From Nocardia lijiangensis NBRC 108240 (lineage in GTDB: Bacteria > Actinomycetota > Actinomycetes > Mycobacteriales > Mycobacteriaceae), in assembly GCF_001613045.1 (NCBI RefSeq), contig NZ_BDBP01000049.1, forward strand, positions 1-64,000: 64,000 nt of DNA. The letters are read 5' to 3'. Under the pieces are notes generated by a model, which was not told the DNA's origin, did not search any database, and saw only the letters and a list, made by a program, of their open reading frames with translations. Shown here one piece after another: positions 25,656 to 34,894 of this stretch. The stretch's first letter is position 1; every line of letters starts with the position of its first letter. A program made the position numbers and the translations under genes.

Positions 25656-26333
25656 TTACCCGCCGATGCGGGCGATCGTCTCCGCCACCCGCTCCAGATG
25701 TTCCGCCATCGCTTGCTCGGCGGCCTCGGGCGAGCCCGCTTCGATGGCCCGGACGATGGCCTCGTGTTCCCGATCGGAATCGGCGCGGCGGTCTTGGGTC
25801 AGATTGAGGAATTCCGACTGCGGGTCCAGCGCATGGCGGGTATCGGCCACCACCGCGGTCAGCATTTTGTTTCCGCTGGCCGCCGCGATGGCGGTGTGCA
25901 ACTCGCCGTCGTAGCGGACCCACTCGCGCGTGTCGGTGGCTGCGGCGAGTTTGTCGAGCAACTCGAAAAGGCGCCGCAGTTGGTCCGCCGTGTGGCGCCG
26001 AGCCGCGAACCCCGCGGTAGGGATCTCGATCAGCTGGCGAGCCTCGATCAGGTCTCCCGCGTCGACACCGGCGAACGTCAGTTGCGGGCTCTCCTTCTTG
26101 GAGACGACGAAAGTGCCTCGGCCCGTGAGAGTTTCGGTGAGACCCAAGGTCGCGCAGGCATGTAGCGCCTCACGGACCACCGGACGGCTGACGCCGAACT
26201 GTTGGGCCAAGGCGAGCTCGGCGGGCAAGCGGTCGCCTACCGCGTATTCGCCGCTCTGGATCAGGCCCTTCAGCCGACGAAAGACCGCTTCCGTTGCACC
26301 GATGCGCTGCACCCGGCCTTCTTCGACTGTCAC
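25656..26333 (-). CDS. FadR-type GntR regulator (FCD domain)
   Basis: 225 residues from the GTG at 26333; an ATG further upstream (26438) would add 35 residues and run into the likely operators. The winged helix lies near the N-terminus (DRLPAELALAQQFGVSRPVVREALHACATLGLTETLTGRGTFVV), and an FCD all-helical ligand domain follows (YDGELHTAIAAASGN, with the Asp/His metal site). It is divergent from the asparagine transport and degradation operon and probably controls it in response to asparagine, aspartate or another acid. The effector is not known. Confidence 0.87.
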   Translation of the reverse strand: MTVEEGRVQRIGATEAVFRRLKGLIQSGEYAVGDRLPAELALAQQFGVSRPVVREALHACATLGLTETLTGRGTFVVSKKESPQLTFAGVDAGDLIEARQLIEIPTAGFAARRHTADQLRRLFELLDKLAAATDTREWVRYDGELHTAIAAASGNKMLTAVVADTRHALDPQSEFLNLTQDRRADSDREHEAIVRAIEAGSPEAAEQAMAEHLERVAETIARIGG

Positions 26334-26419
26334 GTGACCAAGTATGGAGATCTGCCGATGGGGCGTCAAAACGCTCGGTCCGGCGGGTTTCGTGTCGGCA
26401 TGCGCGTTGACAGCCGATG

Positions 26420-26450
26420 TGACCTGCATTACGGTCAACCTGTCTTACAG
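26420..26450. promoter_or_regulatory. Two inverted repeats between the GntR gene and ansP, putative operators
   Basis: TGACC-N8-GGTCA occupies 26420-26437, and CTGTCTTACAG (arms CTGT/ACAG) occupies 26440-26450. Both lie in the 204-bp divergent region, about 90-120 bp before the permease start. They are candidate FadR-type GntR sites. Confidence 0.45.
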
Positions 26451-26537
26451 CCTGACCGCATGGCAGCTATACCTGCTTGACGTTCGGGGTAGAGCAGCGC
26501 GCTGCCCGCAGGCTGGATTCGGCCCAAGGAAGGTTTC

Positions 26538-28022
26538 ATGACGCATCACGACGGACTGTCGGCCCGGCCAGCCACCAAAACACCAGCAGCGAAGCTCGAC
26601 ATCGGCGATGTCGGCTATCAGAAACAGCTACGCAAGCGCCATATGCAGATGATCGCGATCGGCGGTTCCATCGGCACCGGGTTGTTCCTCGGGGCCAGCG
26701 GTCGTATGGCGCTCGCCGGGCCGTCGCTGGCCATCGTCTACATCGTGTGCGGCGTCTTCACGTTCATGGTCGTGCGTGCACTCGGCGAGCTGGTCATGTA
26801 CCGGCCCTCGTCCGGAGCGTTCGTCTCCTACGCCCGCGAATTCCTCGGCGAGCGCGGGGCGTATACGGTCGGCTGGCTGTACTTCCTGAATTGGTCGACC
26901 ACCCTGGTCGCCGACATCACCGCCGTGGCGCTCTATGCGCATTTCTGGTCGCTGTTCGTACCGATACCGCAGTGGGTCCTCGCGCTGATCGCGCTTGCGG
27001 TCGTCGTCGGACTCAATGTCGTGTCGGTACGCCTGTTCGGCGAGCTGGAGTTCTGGTTCGCGCTGGTCAAGGTCGGCACCATCGTCGCCTTCATGCTGCT
27101 GGCCGTGGTGTTCATCGTCACCGGCACTCCGGTCGACGGGAACGTCCCCGGCTTCTCGACGATCGCCGACAACGGCGGCTTCTTCCCCAACGGTCTGGCT
27201 CCGATGCTCACCATCGCGCTCGGCGTCGTGTTCGCGTTCGGCGGGACGGAGATGATCGGCGTCGCCGCGGGCGAATCCGACAACCCCGGTGCCGTGGTTC
27301 CGAAGGCGGTCAACTCCATCATGTGGCGGATCATCCTGTTCTACGCCGGCTCGGTGGTCCTGTTCACGCTGTTGCTGCCGTGGACGGCGTACTCCCCCAG
27401 CGAGAGCCCGTTCGTCACCGTGATGAGCTCGATCGGGATCCCGCACGCGGGCGACGTCATGAACCTGGTCGTGCTCACCGCCGCGATGTCGAGCCTGAAC
27501 GCCGGTCTGTACGCGACCGGTCGCACCCTGCGGTCGATGGCCGTGTCCGGGGCGGCGCCACGCTTCGCCGCGCGGATGAATCGCCATGGCGTTCCGTACG
27601 GCGGAATCCTGATCACCAGTTCGGTCGGCATCGCCGGTGTGGTGCTGAACCTCCTCGTGCCTCAGAAGGCATTCGAGATCGTGCTGAACCTCGCCGGGCT
27701 CGGCATCGTCGGAACCTGGGCTTCGATCATGATCTGTCACTGGATCTTCGTGCGGAAGTCCCAGCTCGGCGAGTACCGTCGCCCCGCCTTCCAGCTCCCG
27801 TTCGCGCCGGTGCTCAACATCCTGACTCTCGGCTTCCTGGCCGGCGTCGTCGCACTGATGTTCTTCGACGACGAGATCGGGCGGATCACCCTTGTGGTGT
27901 TCGCCGTCGTCGTCGCGGCCATGGTCGCGGGATGGTTCCGGATCAGGGGGCGGCTGGATCCGGATGTGCTCGCCTCGACGGACCGTCCTGACGCGACCCC
28001 CGAGGGAGCACCCGGCGCATGA
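26538..28022 (+). CDS. ansP: L-asparagine/amino-acid permease (APC family)
   Basis: 494 residues with about 12 membrane spans. The N-terminal signature YQKQLRKRHMQMIAIGGSIGTGLFLGASGRMALAGPSLAIVY is that of the amino-acid transporter family close to AnsP/GabP, and FAFGGTEMIGVAAGES is the conserved mid-protein loop. The ATG at 26538 is preceded by AAGGAAGG. The gene overlaps the asparaginase gene by 4 bp, which supports asparagine as substrate; the assignment to asparagine rather than another amino acid rests mainly on this context. Confidence 0.85.
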   Translation: MTHHDGLSARPATKTPAAKLDIGDVGYQKQLRKRHMQMIAIGGSIGTGLFLGASGRMALAGPSLAIVYIVCGVFTFMVVRALGELVMYRPSSGAFVSYAREFLGERGAYTVGWLYFLNWSTTLVADITAVALYAHFWSLFVPIPQWVLALIALAVVVGLNVVSVRLFGELEFWFALVKVGTIVAFMLLAVVFIVTGTPVDGNVPGFSTIADNGGFFPNGLAPMLTIALGVVFAFGGTEMIGVAAGESDNPGAVVPKAVNSIMWRIILFYAGSVVLFTLLLPWTAYSPSESPFVTVMSSIGIPHAGDVMNLVVLTAAMSSLNAGLYATGRTLRSMAVSGAAPRFAARMNRHGVPYGGILITSSVGIAGVVLNLLVPQKAFEIVLNLAGLGIVGTWASIMICHWIFVRKSQLGEYRRPAFQLPFAPVLNILTLGFLAGVVALMFFDDEIGRITLVVFAVVVAAMVAGWFRIRGRLDPDVLASTDRPDATPEGAPGA

Positions 28023-29095
28023 TCACTCGCGGAACTGCACGTTCCCACGCGGCATTGCGGGTCGACGTCCTCTACACCGGCGGCACTTTCGGCATGGCCG
28101 ATCGGGGCGCGGGCATGGGACCGCGTTCGGGAATCGGTGCCGAGATCGCGGACGCCATCACCCGATACGACAAGGCGATGGGCCGAGCGGTCGAGTTCCG
28201 GTACGCCGAATTCGACCGCGTCATCGACAGCGCCGACGCCGACCCGGACACGGCCTTCCGGATAGCCGAGTGGGTGCGAGACAGCACCGAGCCGGAGCGC
28301 CCGGATGGTGTCATCGTCATTCACGGCACCGACACCATGGCCTATGTCGGCGCCCGCGTAGCGTTCGAACTGCGCGATCTCGATGTCTCCGTGGTGTTCA
28401 CCGGCGCTCAGATACCCCTCGGCCACCCCGGCAGCGACGCGCAACACAACCTGTGTCTGGCACTGGATTCGATTGCGACCCAACCGGGCCCGGGGACCTA
28501 CATCGCGTTCGGCTCGTCTTTGCATCCCGCTGTGCGGGCCCGCAAACGCGCCTGCGACGACTACGACGGCTTCGCCACCATCCGGGAACTCACCCCACCC
28601 TTGTCCCCTCCCGCACTCCTCCCGCGAGGAAACAGCACGGCTACCCGCCTCCCGGTGGGCCTGCTCACTGTCTTTCCCGGCCTGCACGCCGACTTGCTCA
28701 TGGCCGCGATTCGGCAGTATCCGGGCGGCATCGTCCTCGAATGCTATGGCTCCGGCACGATGCCGCACGGAGCCGAAGTCGTCGAGACGATCCGGACGGC
28801 GACTCGGCGCGGAACCCCGGTCGTCGTGATCACCCAGTGTGACAGCGGTTCGGTCGATCTCGCGCGATACCTGCCCGGACGGGCCCTACTCGACGCGGGT
28901 GTGATCAGCGGAGGCGATATGACCAGAGAGGCGGCGCTCGCCAAGCTGGCCTACCTCGTCGATCTCGGGTTCTCCGGCGAGCAGCTGCGGGACTGGATGA
29001 CGACCAACATGCTCGGCGAGCTGTCGAATCCCGCGACGACCACGCCGCTTCCAGCAACTGTCCGCGAGGACGCCCTGACCGTCCGGAGCCGATGA
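28019..29095 (+). CDS. ansA: L-asparaginase
   Basis: 358 residues. It hydrolyses asparagine to aspartate and ammonia. The first catalytic threonine is Thr23 in LYTGGTFGM, and the second motif is VIVIHGTDTMAYVGARVAFEL, containing the Thr-Asp pair; later ILECYGSGTMP-like (IVLECYGSGTMPHGAEVV) completes the fold. No signal peptide, so it is the cytosolic type. The start overlaps the permease stop by ATGA and the stop overlaps the aspartase start, forming a coupled three-gene unit. Confidence 0.93.
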   Translation: MITRGTARSHAALRVDVLYTGGTFGMADRGAGMGPRSGIGAEIADAITRYDKAMGRAVEFRYAEFDRVIDSADADPDTAFRIAEWVRDSTEPERPDGVIVIHGTDTMAYVGARVAFELRDLDVSVVFTGAQIPLGHPGSDAQHNLCLALDSIATQPGPGTYIAFGSSLHPAVRARKRACDDYDGFATIRELTPPLSPPALLPRGNSTATRLPVGLLTVFPGLHADLLMAAIRQYPGGIVLECYGSGTMPHGAEVVETIRTATRRGTPVVVITQCDSGSVDLARYLPGRALLDAGVISGGDMTREAALAKLAYLVDLGFSGEQLRDWMTTNMLGELSNPATTTPLPATVREDALTVRSR

Positions 29096-30555
29096 TGACC
29101 GACAGCACCCGAACCGAACGAGACTCGCTCGGCACCCGCACCGTGCCAGGCGAGGCCTACTGGGGTATCCACACCGCACGCGCGCTGGACAATTTCGCCA
29201 TCACCGGCGACAGCATCGGGCGGTACCCCGCGCTCGTCGCCGCTCTCGCCGCGGTCAAGCAGGCGGCCTGTCGCGCCAACCGAGCACTCGGCATCCTCGA
29301 CGCTCGCCGCGCCGACGCGATCGAATCGGCCTGCGACGAGATCAGGGGCGGCGCGCTGCACGACCAGTTTCCGATCGACCCGATCCAGGGCGGCGCGGGT
29401 ACCTCGACGAACATGAACGCCAACGAAGTCATCGCCAACCGAGCGCTGGAGTTGCTCGGCTACGACCGCGGGAGCTACCCCGAACTGGATCCGCTCGACC
29501 ACGTCAACCTCGGCCAATCCACCAACGACGTGTACCCGACCGCAGTTCGCATCGCCTTCGTGCGGCACATCAGGGAACTCGTCGCCGCACTGCGCCGCCT
29601 CGCGGACGCGTTCGACGCCAAGGCGGAGGAATTCGCCGACGTCATCAAAATGGGCCGCACCCAGCTGCAGGACGCTGTGCCCATGACGCTCGGACAGGAA
29701 TTCGGCACCTTCGCGGTGATGGTCGGCGAGGACTGCGACCGGCTCGAGGAAGGCATCGCCCTGCTGTGCGAGAGCAACCTCGGTGGCACCGCGATCGGCA
29801 CCGGAATCAACGGCCATCCGAGCTACCCCGCGCTGGCCTGTGCGCACTTGGCCGAGCTCACCGGCGAACGGATCACGCCAGCGGCCAATCTGATCGAGGC
29901 CACGCAGGATTGCGGCGCCTTCGTTCAGGTCTCCGGCATTCTCAAGCGGGTCGCGGTCAAGCTCTCCAAAACGTGCAACGACCTCCGGTTGATGTCGTCC
30001 GGCCCCACAACGGGTTTCGGCGAGATCAATCTGCCGCCGGTCCAGGCCGGGTCATCGATCATGCCGGGAAAGGTCAATCCGGTCATTCCGGAGATCGTCA
30101 ATCAGGTCGCTTTCGAGGCCATCGGCAACGACCTGACCGTGACCATGGCCGCTGAGGCCGGGCAGCTCCAACTCAACGCGTTCGAACCGATCATCGCCTA
30201 CAGCATGCTGCGCACCACCACACATCTGACCGCCGCGGTCGACACCTTGGCGACCAAGTGCGTCGCGGGCATCACCCCCAATCGCGACCATCTCGAGCAG
30301 GGCGTTCGGCGCTCCGTCGGCATCGTCACAGCACTGACCCCCTACATCGGATACGCGGCCAGCGCCCGCATCGCCAAACAAGCACTGCACACCGGCCAAT
30401 CCGTCGCCGACATCGCGATCGAACTCGGCTTGCTCACACCCGAAGCGATCGAGGAAGTCCTCGGAGCCCGCAAGCTTGCGGGTCTCGCCGGTCACTCGGC
30501 CGTCGGAAGCGGTGAGGGGGTCACAGAGGGCCGCGTCAGGGCTCGCGAACGGTGA
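29092..30555 (+). CDS. aspA: Aspartate ammonia-lyase (aspartase)
   Basis: 487 residues. It converts aspartate to fumarate and ammonia and so feeds asparagine carbon into the TCA cycle. The family signature GSSIMPGKVNPV is at about residue 321. GEAYWGIHTARALDNF at the N-terminus and NVGQSTND-like HVNLGQSTNDVYPTA are further superfamily marks. HTNMNANEV-like STNMNANEVIANRA distinguishes aspartase from argininosuccinate lyase. The ATG at 29092 overlaps the asparaginase stop by 4 bp. The 3' end overlaps the convergent quinone reductase by 20 bp. Confidence 0.93.
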   Translation: MMTDSTRTERDSLGTRTVPGEAYWGIHTARALDNFAITGDSIGRYPALVAALAAVKQAACRANRALGILDARRADAIESACDEIRGGALHDQFPIDPIQGGAGTSTNMNANEVIANRALELLGYDRGSYPELDPLDHVNLGQSTNDVYPTAVRIAFVRHIRELVAALRRLADAFDAKAEEFADVIKMGRTQLQDAVPMTLGQEFGTFAVMVGEDCDRLEEGIALLCESNLGGTAIGTGINGHPSYPALACAHLAELTGERITPAANLIEATQDCGAFVQVSGILKRVAVKLSKTCNDLRLMSSGPTTGFGEINLPPVQAGSSIMPGKVNPVIPEIVNQVAFEAIGNDLTVTMAAEAGQLQLNAFEPIIAYSMLRTTTHLTAAVDTLATKCVAGITPNRDHLEQGVRRSVGIVTALTPYIGYAASARIAKQALHTGQSVADIAIELGLLTPEAIEEVLGARKLAGLAGHSAVGSGEGVTEGRVRARER

Positions 30556-31528
30556 GCAGCACCTTGCCGATGGTCTCGGCGGAGTCCAGCAGCGGGTGGG
30601 CCTCGGCGACATCGGCGATCGGAACCTCGGCGGCGACGACCGGCGCGATGGTTCCCTCGGAGATCAACGGCCACAGCTGTGTGCGTAGCTCCGCGATGAT
30701 GTCGGCCTTGGAGCCCGGCCCGCGCTCGGGACGGCGGCGCAGGTTGGTCACGTGGATCGAGCCCCGTTTGCCCAGCAGCACACCGAGATTCACCTCGGCG
30801 ACGGCCCCGTCCTGCAGTCCGATGATCGTCAGGTCGCCGTCCTCGGCGAGGGCTTCCACATTCCTCTGCAGGTAGCCCGCGCCCATGATGTCGAGAATGA
30901 CGTCCGCACCGGGATACTCGGTGGTCATGACGGAGACGAAGTCCTCTTCGCGGTAGTTGATCAGCGTGTTCGCCCCCAGCTCCCGGCAGCGCTCCAGCTT
31001 GAACCGCGATCCCGCGGTCACCGCGACGCGAGCGCCCAGCGCCCGGCCCACCTGAATCGCGTGCGTGCCGATCCCGCTTCCACCGCCGTGGATCAGCAGG
31101 ACCTGCCCACTGCTCAGCCCCGCGGTCATCACCAGATTCGACCAGACGGTGGCGGCCGCTTCGGGCAATGCCGCCGCGGCAGTCAGGCTCACCCCGTCGG
31201 GTACCGGCAGCACCTGGGTGGCGGGCACGTTCACCCGCTCGGCGTAGCCGCCGCCGGACAACAGCGCGCACACCGCATCACCGGGCGCCCACTCCCGCAC
31301 ACCGGCGCCGACCTCGGCGACGACACCGGAAACCTCCAGACCGAGAATCTCGCTGGCTCCCGGCGGCGGTGGGTAGAGACCGTATCGCTGCATGACATCG
31401 GCGCGATTCACCCCCGCGGCCACCACCTCGATGGCCACCTCCCCCGGGCCGGGAGCAGGCAGGTCATCCACCTGGGCCCACTTCATGACCTCCGGTTCAC
31501 CGAAGCCGTCGAGCGTCACCGCATACAT
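30536..31528 (-). CDS. NAD(P)H quinone oxidoreductase, PIG3 family (TIGR02824)
   Basis: 330 residues. GroES-like N-terminus with VVAAGVNRADVMQRYGLYPPPPGASEILGLEVSG, the hallmark of PIG3-type quinone reductases, then the Rossmann site LLIHGGGSGIGTHAIQVGRALG. It reduces quinones by one electron or uses other enones; the physiological substrate is unknown. It is convergent with the aspartase gene. A well-formed sigma-70-type promoter lies 40 bp upstream of the ATG. Confidence 0.9.
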   Translation of the reverse strand: MYAVTLDGFGEPEVMKWAQVDDLPAPGPGEVAIEVVAAGVNRADVMQRYGLYPPPPGASEILGLEVSGVVAEVGAGVREWAPGDAVCALLSGGGYAERVNVPATQVLPVPDGVSLTAAAALPEAAATVWSNLVMTAGLSSGQVLLIHGGGSGIGTHAIQVGRALGARVAVTAGSRFKLERCRELGANTLINYREEDFVSVMTTEYPGADVILDIMGAGYLQRNVEALAEDGDLTIIGLQDGAVAEVNLGVLLGKRGSIHVTNLRRRPERGPGSKADIIAELRTQLWPLISEGTIAPVVAAEVPIADVAEAHPLLDSAETIGKVLLTVREP

Positions 31529-31567
31529 GTGATTCCCTTTCGATCGCCGACGATGTACACATCGCTT

Positions 31568-31595
31568 ACATTACCCTAGATGTTAGCGGCGTCAA
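31568..31595 (-). promoter_or_regulatory. Sigma-70-type promoter of the PIG3-like gene
   Basis: On the minus strand TTGACG (31590-31595) is followed after 16 bp by TAATGT (31568-31573). This places the transcript start near 31560, about 30 bp before the ATG at 31528. Confidence 0.5.
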
Positions 31596-31618
31596 TATTC
31601 GGTGTTCGACCCGGCCGC

Positions 31619-32635
31619 TTACGTCGCGGACCGGGAACGGCCATCGCGCCACTGCTTGGGGCTGCAGCCGTGTCTGCTGCGGAACCAGCGTGAGAAGTTG
31701 CTCTGCGAGGAGAATGCGAGCAATTGGGCAATTTCGGTCAGCGAGTGGCGGCGATGCGCCACGAGGTGCTGCGCCAGCTCGGTGCGTGTGGCATCGAGCA
31801 GGGAGGTGAAGGTCTGCCCCTCCGCGGCCAGTTGCCGATGGACGGTGCGACGGTCGACGCCGAGACTGCGCGCAACCTGTTCGATCGAACAGCGCCCGGT
31901 GGGTAGCAGGAGCTCGATGAGTTCGCGCACCCGGTCCGATGTCGATGTGGTTGCCGCATGGTCGGCGCGGGCGGCATCGAGAAACTGCTGGGCGTAGGCT
32001 CGCAGCTGCGGATCCGACATCGCGTTGTTCGTGTCGAGATCTGTTGTGTAAGTGACTATTCCATTGAACTCCTGCTCGAATGTCACATTCGGCCCGAGGA
32101 TGCGGTGATGGTCGCGGAGATCTTGCGGCGCGGGGTGGGTGAACCGGACTTCCACAGGCTGCCAGCCGGTTCCGAGGAATTCGCGCAGGACCCCGTGCAG
32201 CACGCCGACGGCTAGTTCGATGGCTTGGCGAGTCGCACCGGGCTCCCCGGTATCCAGCGTGAGGCGGAGGGTGGCGATGCCGTTGCGTTCGGTCAGACGG
32301 GTGTGCAGGGCCTCGTTGTACATGTGCTCGTGCCGGGACATGACGCGCAGCGCGCTGCGGACGTCCGGCTCTTCCCGGAGGACCAGACTCAGCGGGCCGA
32401 GATTGGCGAAGCGGCGGCGCTCGGCGAGCCGGAGCCCGAAGTCCTCGCAGCGCGCTTCGAGCGCGGAGCGTTCGAGCAGGCCTGCGATCGCGGCGGCGGG
32501 AACCCAGCGGTCTTGCAGGCTCAGGCTGGCCGGATCCAGGCCGGCGTCGCGGACCAGACGGACCGGATCGAGACCGAGAGACCTTCCGAGTTCCACATAG
32601 CCGTTCAATGCGGCGTAGCGCGCGAGGGACTTCAC
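31619..32635 (-). CDS. AraC-family transcriptional regulator
   Basis: 338 residues. An N-terminal arabinose-binding-type domain (PF12625-like; the ALNGYVELGRSLGLDPVRLVRDAGLDPASLSLQDRWVP opening is typical of the OruR/ArgR-like group) precedes two helix-turn-helix motifs (SIEQVARSLGVDRRTVHRQLAAEGQTF and SLTEIAQLLAFSSQSNFSRWFRSRHGCSPKQWR). It is divergent from the quinone-oxidoreductase/dioxygenase/BKACE genes and is their most likely activator. The inducer is unknown. Confidence 0.9.
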   Translation of the reverse strand: MKSLARYAALNGYVELGRSLGLDPVRLVRDAGLDPASLSLQDRWVPAAAIAGLLERSALEARCEDFGLRLAERRRFANLGPLSLVLREEPDVRSALRVMSRHEHMYNEALHTRLTERNGIATLRLTLDTGEPGATRQAIELAVGVLHGVLREFLGTGWQPVEVRFTHPAPQDLRDHHRILGPNVTFEQEFNGIVTYTTDLDTNNAMSDPQLRAYAQQFLDAARADHAATTSTSDRVRELIELLLPTGRCSIEQVARSLGVDRRTVHRQLAAEGQTFTSLLDATRTELAQHLVAHRRHSLTEIAQLLAFSSQSNFSRWFRSRHGCSPKQWRDGRSRSAT

Positions 32636-32892
32636 TCATCCTCCTGCCGTGTCCCGAGATGAATAGATTCCCGTCCCACAATGATAAGCATTGCCGCGCG
32701 ATCTGGCTTACGGTGGGTTACATCACAGCGAGTTGGTCGGTGACATAAGGAAGACACCGTGATCGGTGAGCGCACCCGGCACGGTCTTCCGCCGACATCT
32801 CGCACTAAGTGGTCCGGCAGCCTTCGACGCCCGCTCGCGGGCACGGCACGGCACGGCGGATCACCGGACCCATCCGTCAGCCATGACCGCCG

Positions 32893-32910
32893 ACCGGCCC
32901 CCGGGCCGGT
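32893..32910. promoter_or_regulatory. Palindrome ACCGGCCC-CC-GGGCCGGT upstream of the catabolic cluster
   Basis: Perfect 8-bp arms around CC, located 24 bp before the GTG at 32934 and 11 bp before its ribosome site AAGGAG. It could form a hairpin in the leader RNA or be an operator. The rest of the 298-bp divergent region to the AraC gene shows no further structure beyond a short GGCAC repeat. Confidence 0.35.
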
Positions 32911-32933
32911 GTACGGCTAGAAGGAGATGCACT

Positions 32934-33908
32934 GTGGCACAAGCTGTTCGCTTCTACGAGACCGGTGGCCCGGAGGTCCTGCGCTGGGAAGACGCCGAAG
33001 TCGGCGAGCCGGGACCCGGCGAAGTCCGCATCCGGCACGAGGCGGTCGGGCTCAATTTCGCCGACACCTACTTCCGCACCGGCCTGTATCCGGCGGCACT
33101 GCCCGCGGGTATGGGCGTGGAGGCGGCGGGCGTGATCGAGGCCGTCGGGCCGGGCGTCACCGGGTTCCGGACGGGCGACCGCGTCACCTACACCGGTAGC
33201 CCGTTGGGCGCATACAGCACCGAACGGGTCATGGGCGCGGAACATCTCATCGCGCTGCCGGAGGAGATCGCGTTCGAGACCGCAGCAGCCATGACCATGC
33301 GCGGCCTGACCGCGGCCTACCTCCTGCGCCGCATCCATCCCCTGCGCGCAGGCGACACCGTCCTCCTGCACGCGGCCGCGGGCGGCGTCGGCCTGCTCTT
33401 CACCCAATGGGCGAAACTGCTGGGCGTCACCGTGATCGGAACGGTGTCGAGCGAGGAGAAGGCCGAGACCGCCAAGGCGCACGGCTGCGATCACGTAATC
33501 ATCTACACCCGCGAGGATGTGGCGGCCCGGGTGCGCGAAATAACCAGCGGGACAGGTGTTCCGGTGGTGTACGACAGCATCGGCAAGACCACCTACCGGT
33601 CCTCGCTGGACTCGCTGGCCCGCCGCGGCCTGCTGGTGTGTTTCGGCACCGCCTCGGGTCCGGTACCGCCCATCGACGCCATGGAATTGGCGGTCAAGGG
33701 CTCGCTCTTCGTCACCCGGCCCGCGTTGGCGGACTACATTGCCGACCCCGCCGAGCGGGCCGCGCTGGCGGGCGAACTGTTCGACCACGTCGCCGCGGGC
33801 CGCATCCGCATCGACATCAATCAGCGCCACGCCCTCTCCGAGGCCGCCGCGGCGCACCACGATCTGGAGTCGGGGAGCAGCATCGGCTCCTCGGTCTTCG
33901 TTCTCTGA
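32934..33908 (+). CDS. Quinone oxidoreductase family enzyme (QOR/zeta-crystallin type)
   Basis: 324 residues from the GTG at 32934, preceded by AAGGAG; in-frame starts further upstream lack such a site. MAQAVRFYETGGPEVLRWEDAEVGEPGPGEVRIRHEAVGLNFADTYFRTG matches the NADPH:quinone reductase group, with the Rossmann loop LLHAAAGGVGLLFTQWAK. No structural zinc cysteines. It is the first gene after the divergent AraC regulator, 47 bp before the dioxygenase. In this setting it may reduce an enoyl or quinone-like pathway intermediate. Confidence 0.9.
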   Translation: MAQAVRFYETGGPEVLRWEDAEVGEPGPGEVRIRHEAVGLNFADTYFRTGLYPAALPAGMGVEAAGVIEAVGPGVTGFRTGDRVTYTGSPLGAYSTERVMGAEHLIALPEEIAFETAAAMTMRGLTAAYLLRRIHPLRAGDTVLLHAAAGGVGLLFTQWAKLLGVTVIGTVSSEEKAETAKAHGCDHVIIYTREDVAARVREITSGTGVPVVYDSIGKTTYRSSLDSLARRGLLVCFGTASGPVPPIDAMELAVKGSLFVTRPALADYIADPAERAALAGELFDHVAAGRIRIDINQRHALSEAAAAHHDLESGSSIGSSVFVL

Positions 33909-33955
33909 CCCGCCCGGCCCCCGAGCCGGATTCCCGCATCAACGAAGGACTCGAC

Positions 33956-34849
33956 ATGACAACTATCACCCCGCCGAGGGATTCGAAGACTCCCACGTCG
34001 ATCGGCGTCAGGCCGTTGACCTGCACGATCGGAGCGGAGCTGGACGAGGTGGACCTGTCGAGGGCAGCGCACGACGACGCGCTGTTCGCCGAGCTGCACG
34101 CCCTCCTGCTCGAATACAAGGTGCTGTTCGTGCGCGATCAGGACATCAGCCGCGCCGATCATGTCGCTCTCGCAAGACGTTTCGGCGATCTCGAGGACCA
34201 TCCGGTCGCGGGCAGCGACCCGGACCATCCCGGCCTCGTCCGCATCTACAAAGACCTCGACAGTCCTCCGGAGCACTACGAGAACGCCTACCACTGTGAT
34301 GCCACCTGGCGGGAGAACCCGCCGATGGGCTGCGTACTGCGCTGCGTCGAGACGCCCCCCGTCGGCGGCGACACGATCTGGGTGAACATGGCCGAGGCCT
34401 ACCGGCGACTGCCCGAGCAGGTGAAAGAACGCATCCAGGGCTTGCGAGCGCGGCACAGCATCGAGGCCAGCTTCGGCGCCGCCATGCCCGAGGACGAGCG
34501 CCGCGAACTCGCGCGACGGTTCCCCGATGCCGAGCACCCGGTGGTGCGCACCCACCCCGAGACCGGCGAGCAGATCCTGTTCGTCAACTCCTTCACGACG
34601 CACCTGGTCAACTTCCACACCCCGGAGAACGTGCGCTTCGGCGCCGACTACGCCCCCGGAGCCGCCGAGCTGCTGCACTACCTGATGCGGCAGGCCACCA
34701 TCCCCGAATACCAAGTGCGGTGGCGGTGGACCGAGAACAGCTTCGCCATCTGGGACAACCGATCCACCCAGCACTACGCGGTCCAGGATTACTGGCCCGC
34801 GGTCCGGAAGATGGAGCGCGCCGGGATCGTCGGCGACGCGACGTTCTGA
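33956..34849 (+). CDS. TauD/TfdA-family Fe(II)/2-oxoglutarate dioxygenase
   Basis: 297 residues, normal for the family. The iron triad is visible: His113 and Asp115 in AYHCDATWRE and His273 in NRSTQHYAVQDY; a 2-oxoglutarate-binding arginine lies in RKMERAG (about 284-288). Members hydroxylate taurine, alkylsulfates, phenoxyacetates, carnitine precursors and similar small acids, often releasing sulfite or an aldehyde. The next gene encodes BKACE, so the product is plausibly a beta-hydroxy or beta-keto acid. The substrate cannot be told from the sequence. Confidence 0.9.
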   Translation: MTTITPPRDSKTPTSIGVRPLTCTIGAELDEVDLSRAAHDDALFAELHALLLEYKVLFVRDQDISRADHVALARRFGDLEDHPVAGSDPDHPGLVRIYKDLDSPPEHYENAYHCDATWRENPPMGCVLRCVETPPVGGDTIWVNMAEAYRRLPEQVKERIQGLRARHSIEASFGAAMPEDERRELARRFPDAEHPVVRTHPETGEQILFVNSFTTHLVNFHTPENVRFGADYAPGAAELLHYLMRQATIPEYQVRWRWTENSFAIWDNRSTQHYAVQDYWPAVRKMERAGIVGDATF

Positions 34850-34894
34850 ACTCCCTCTCCCCCACCATGATTCGAATCCGAACGGAGCACTCTC

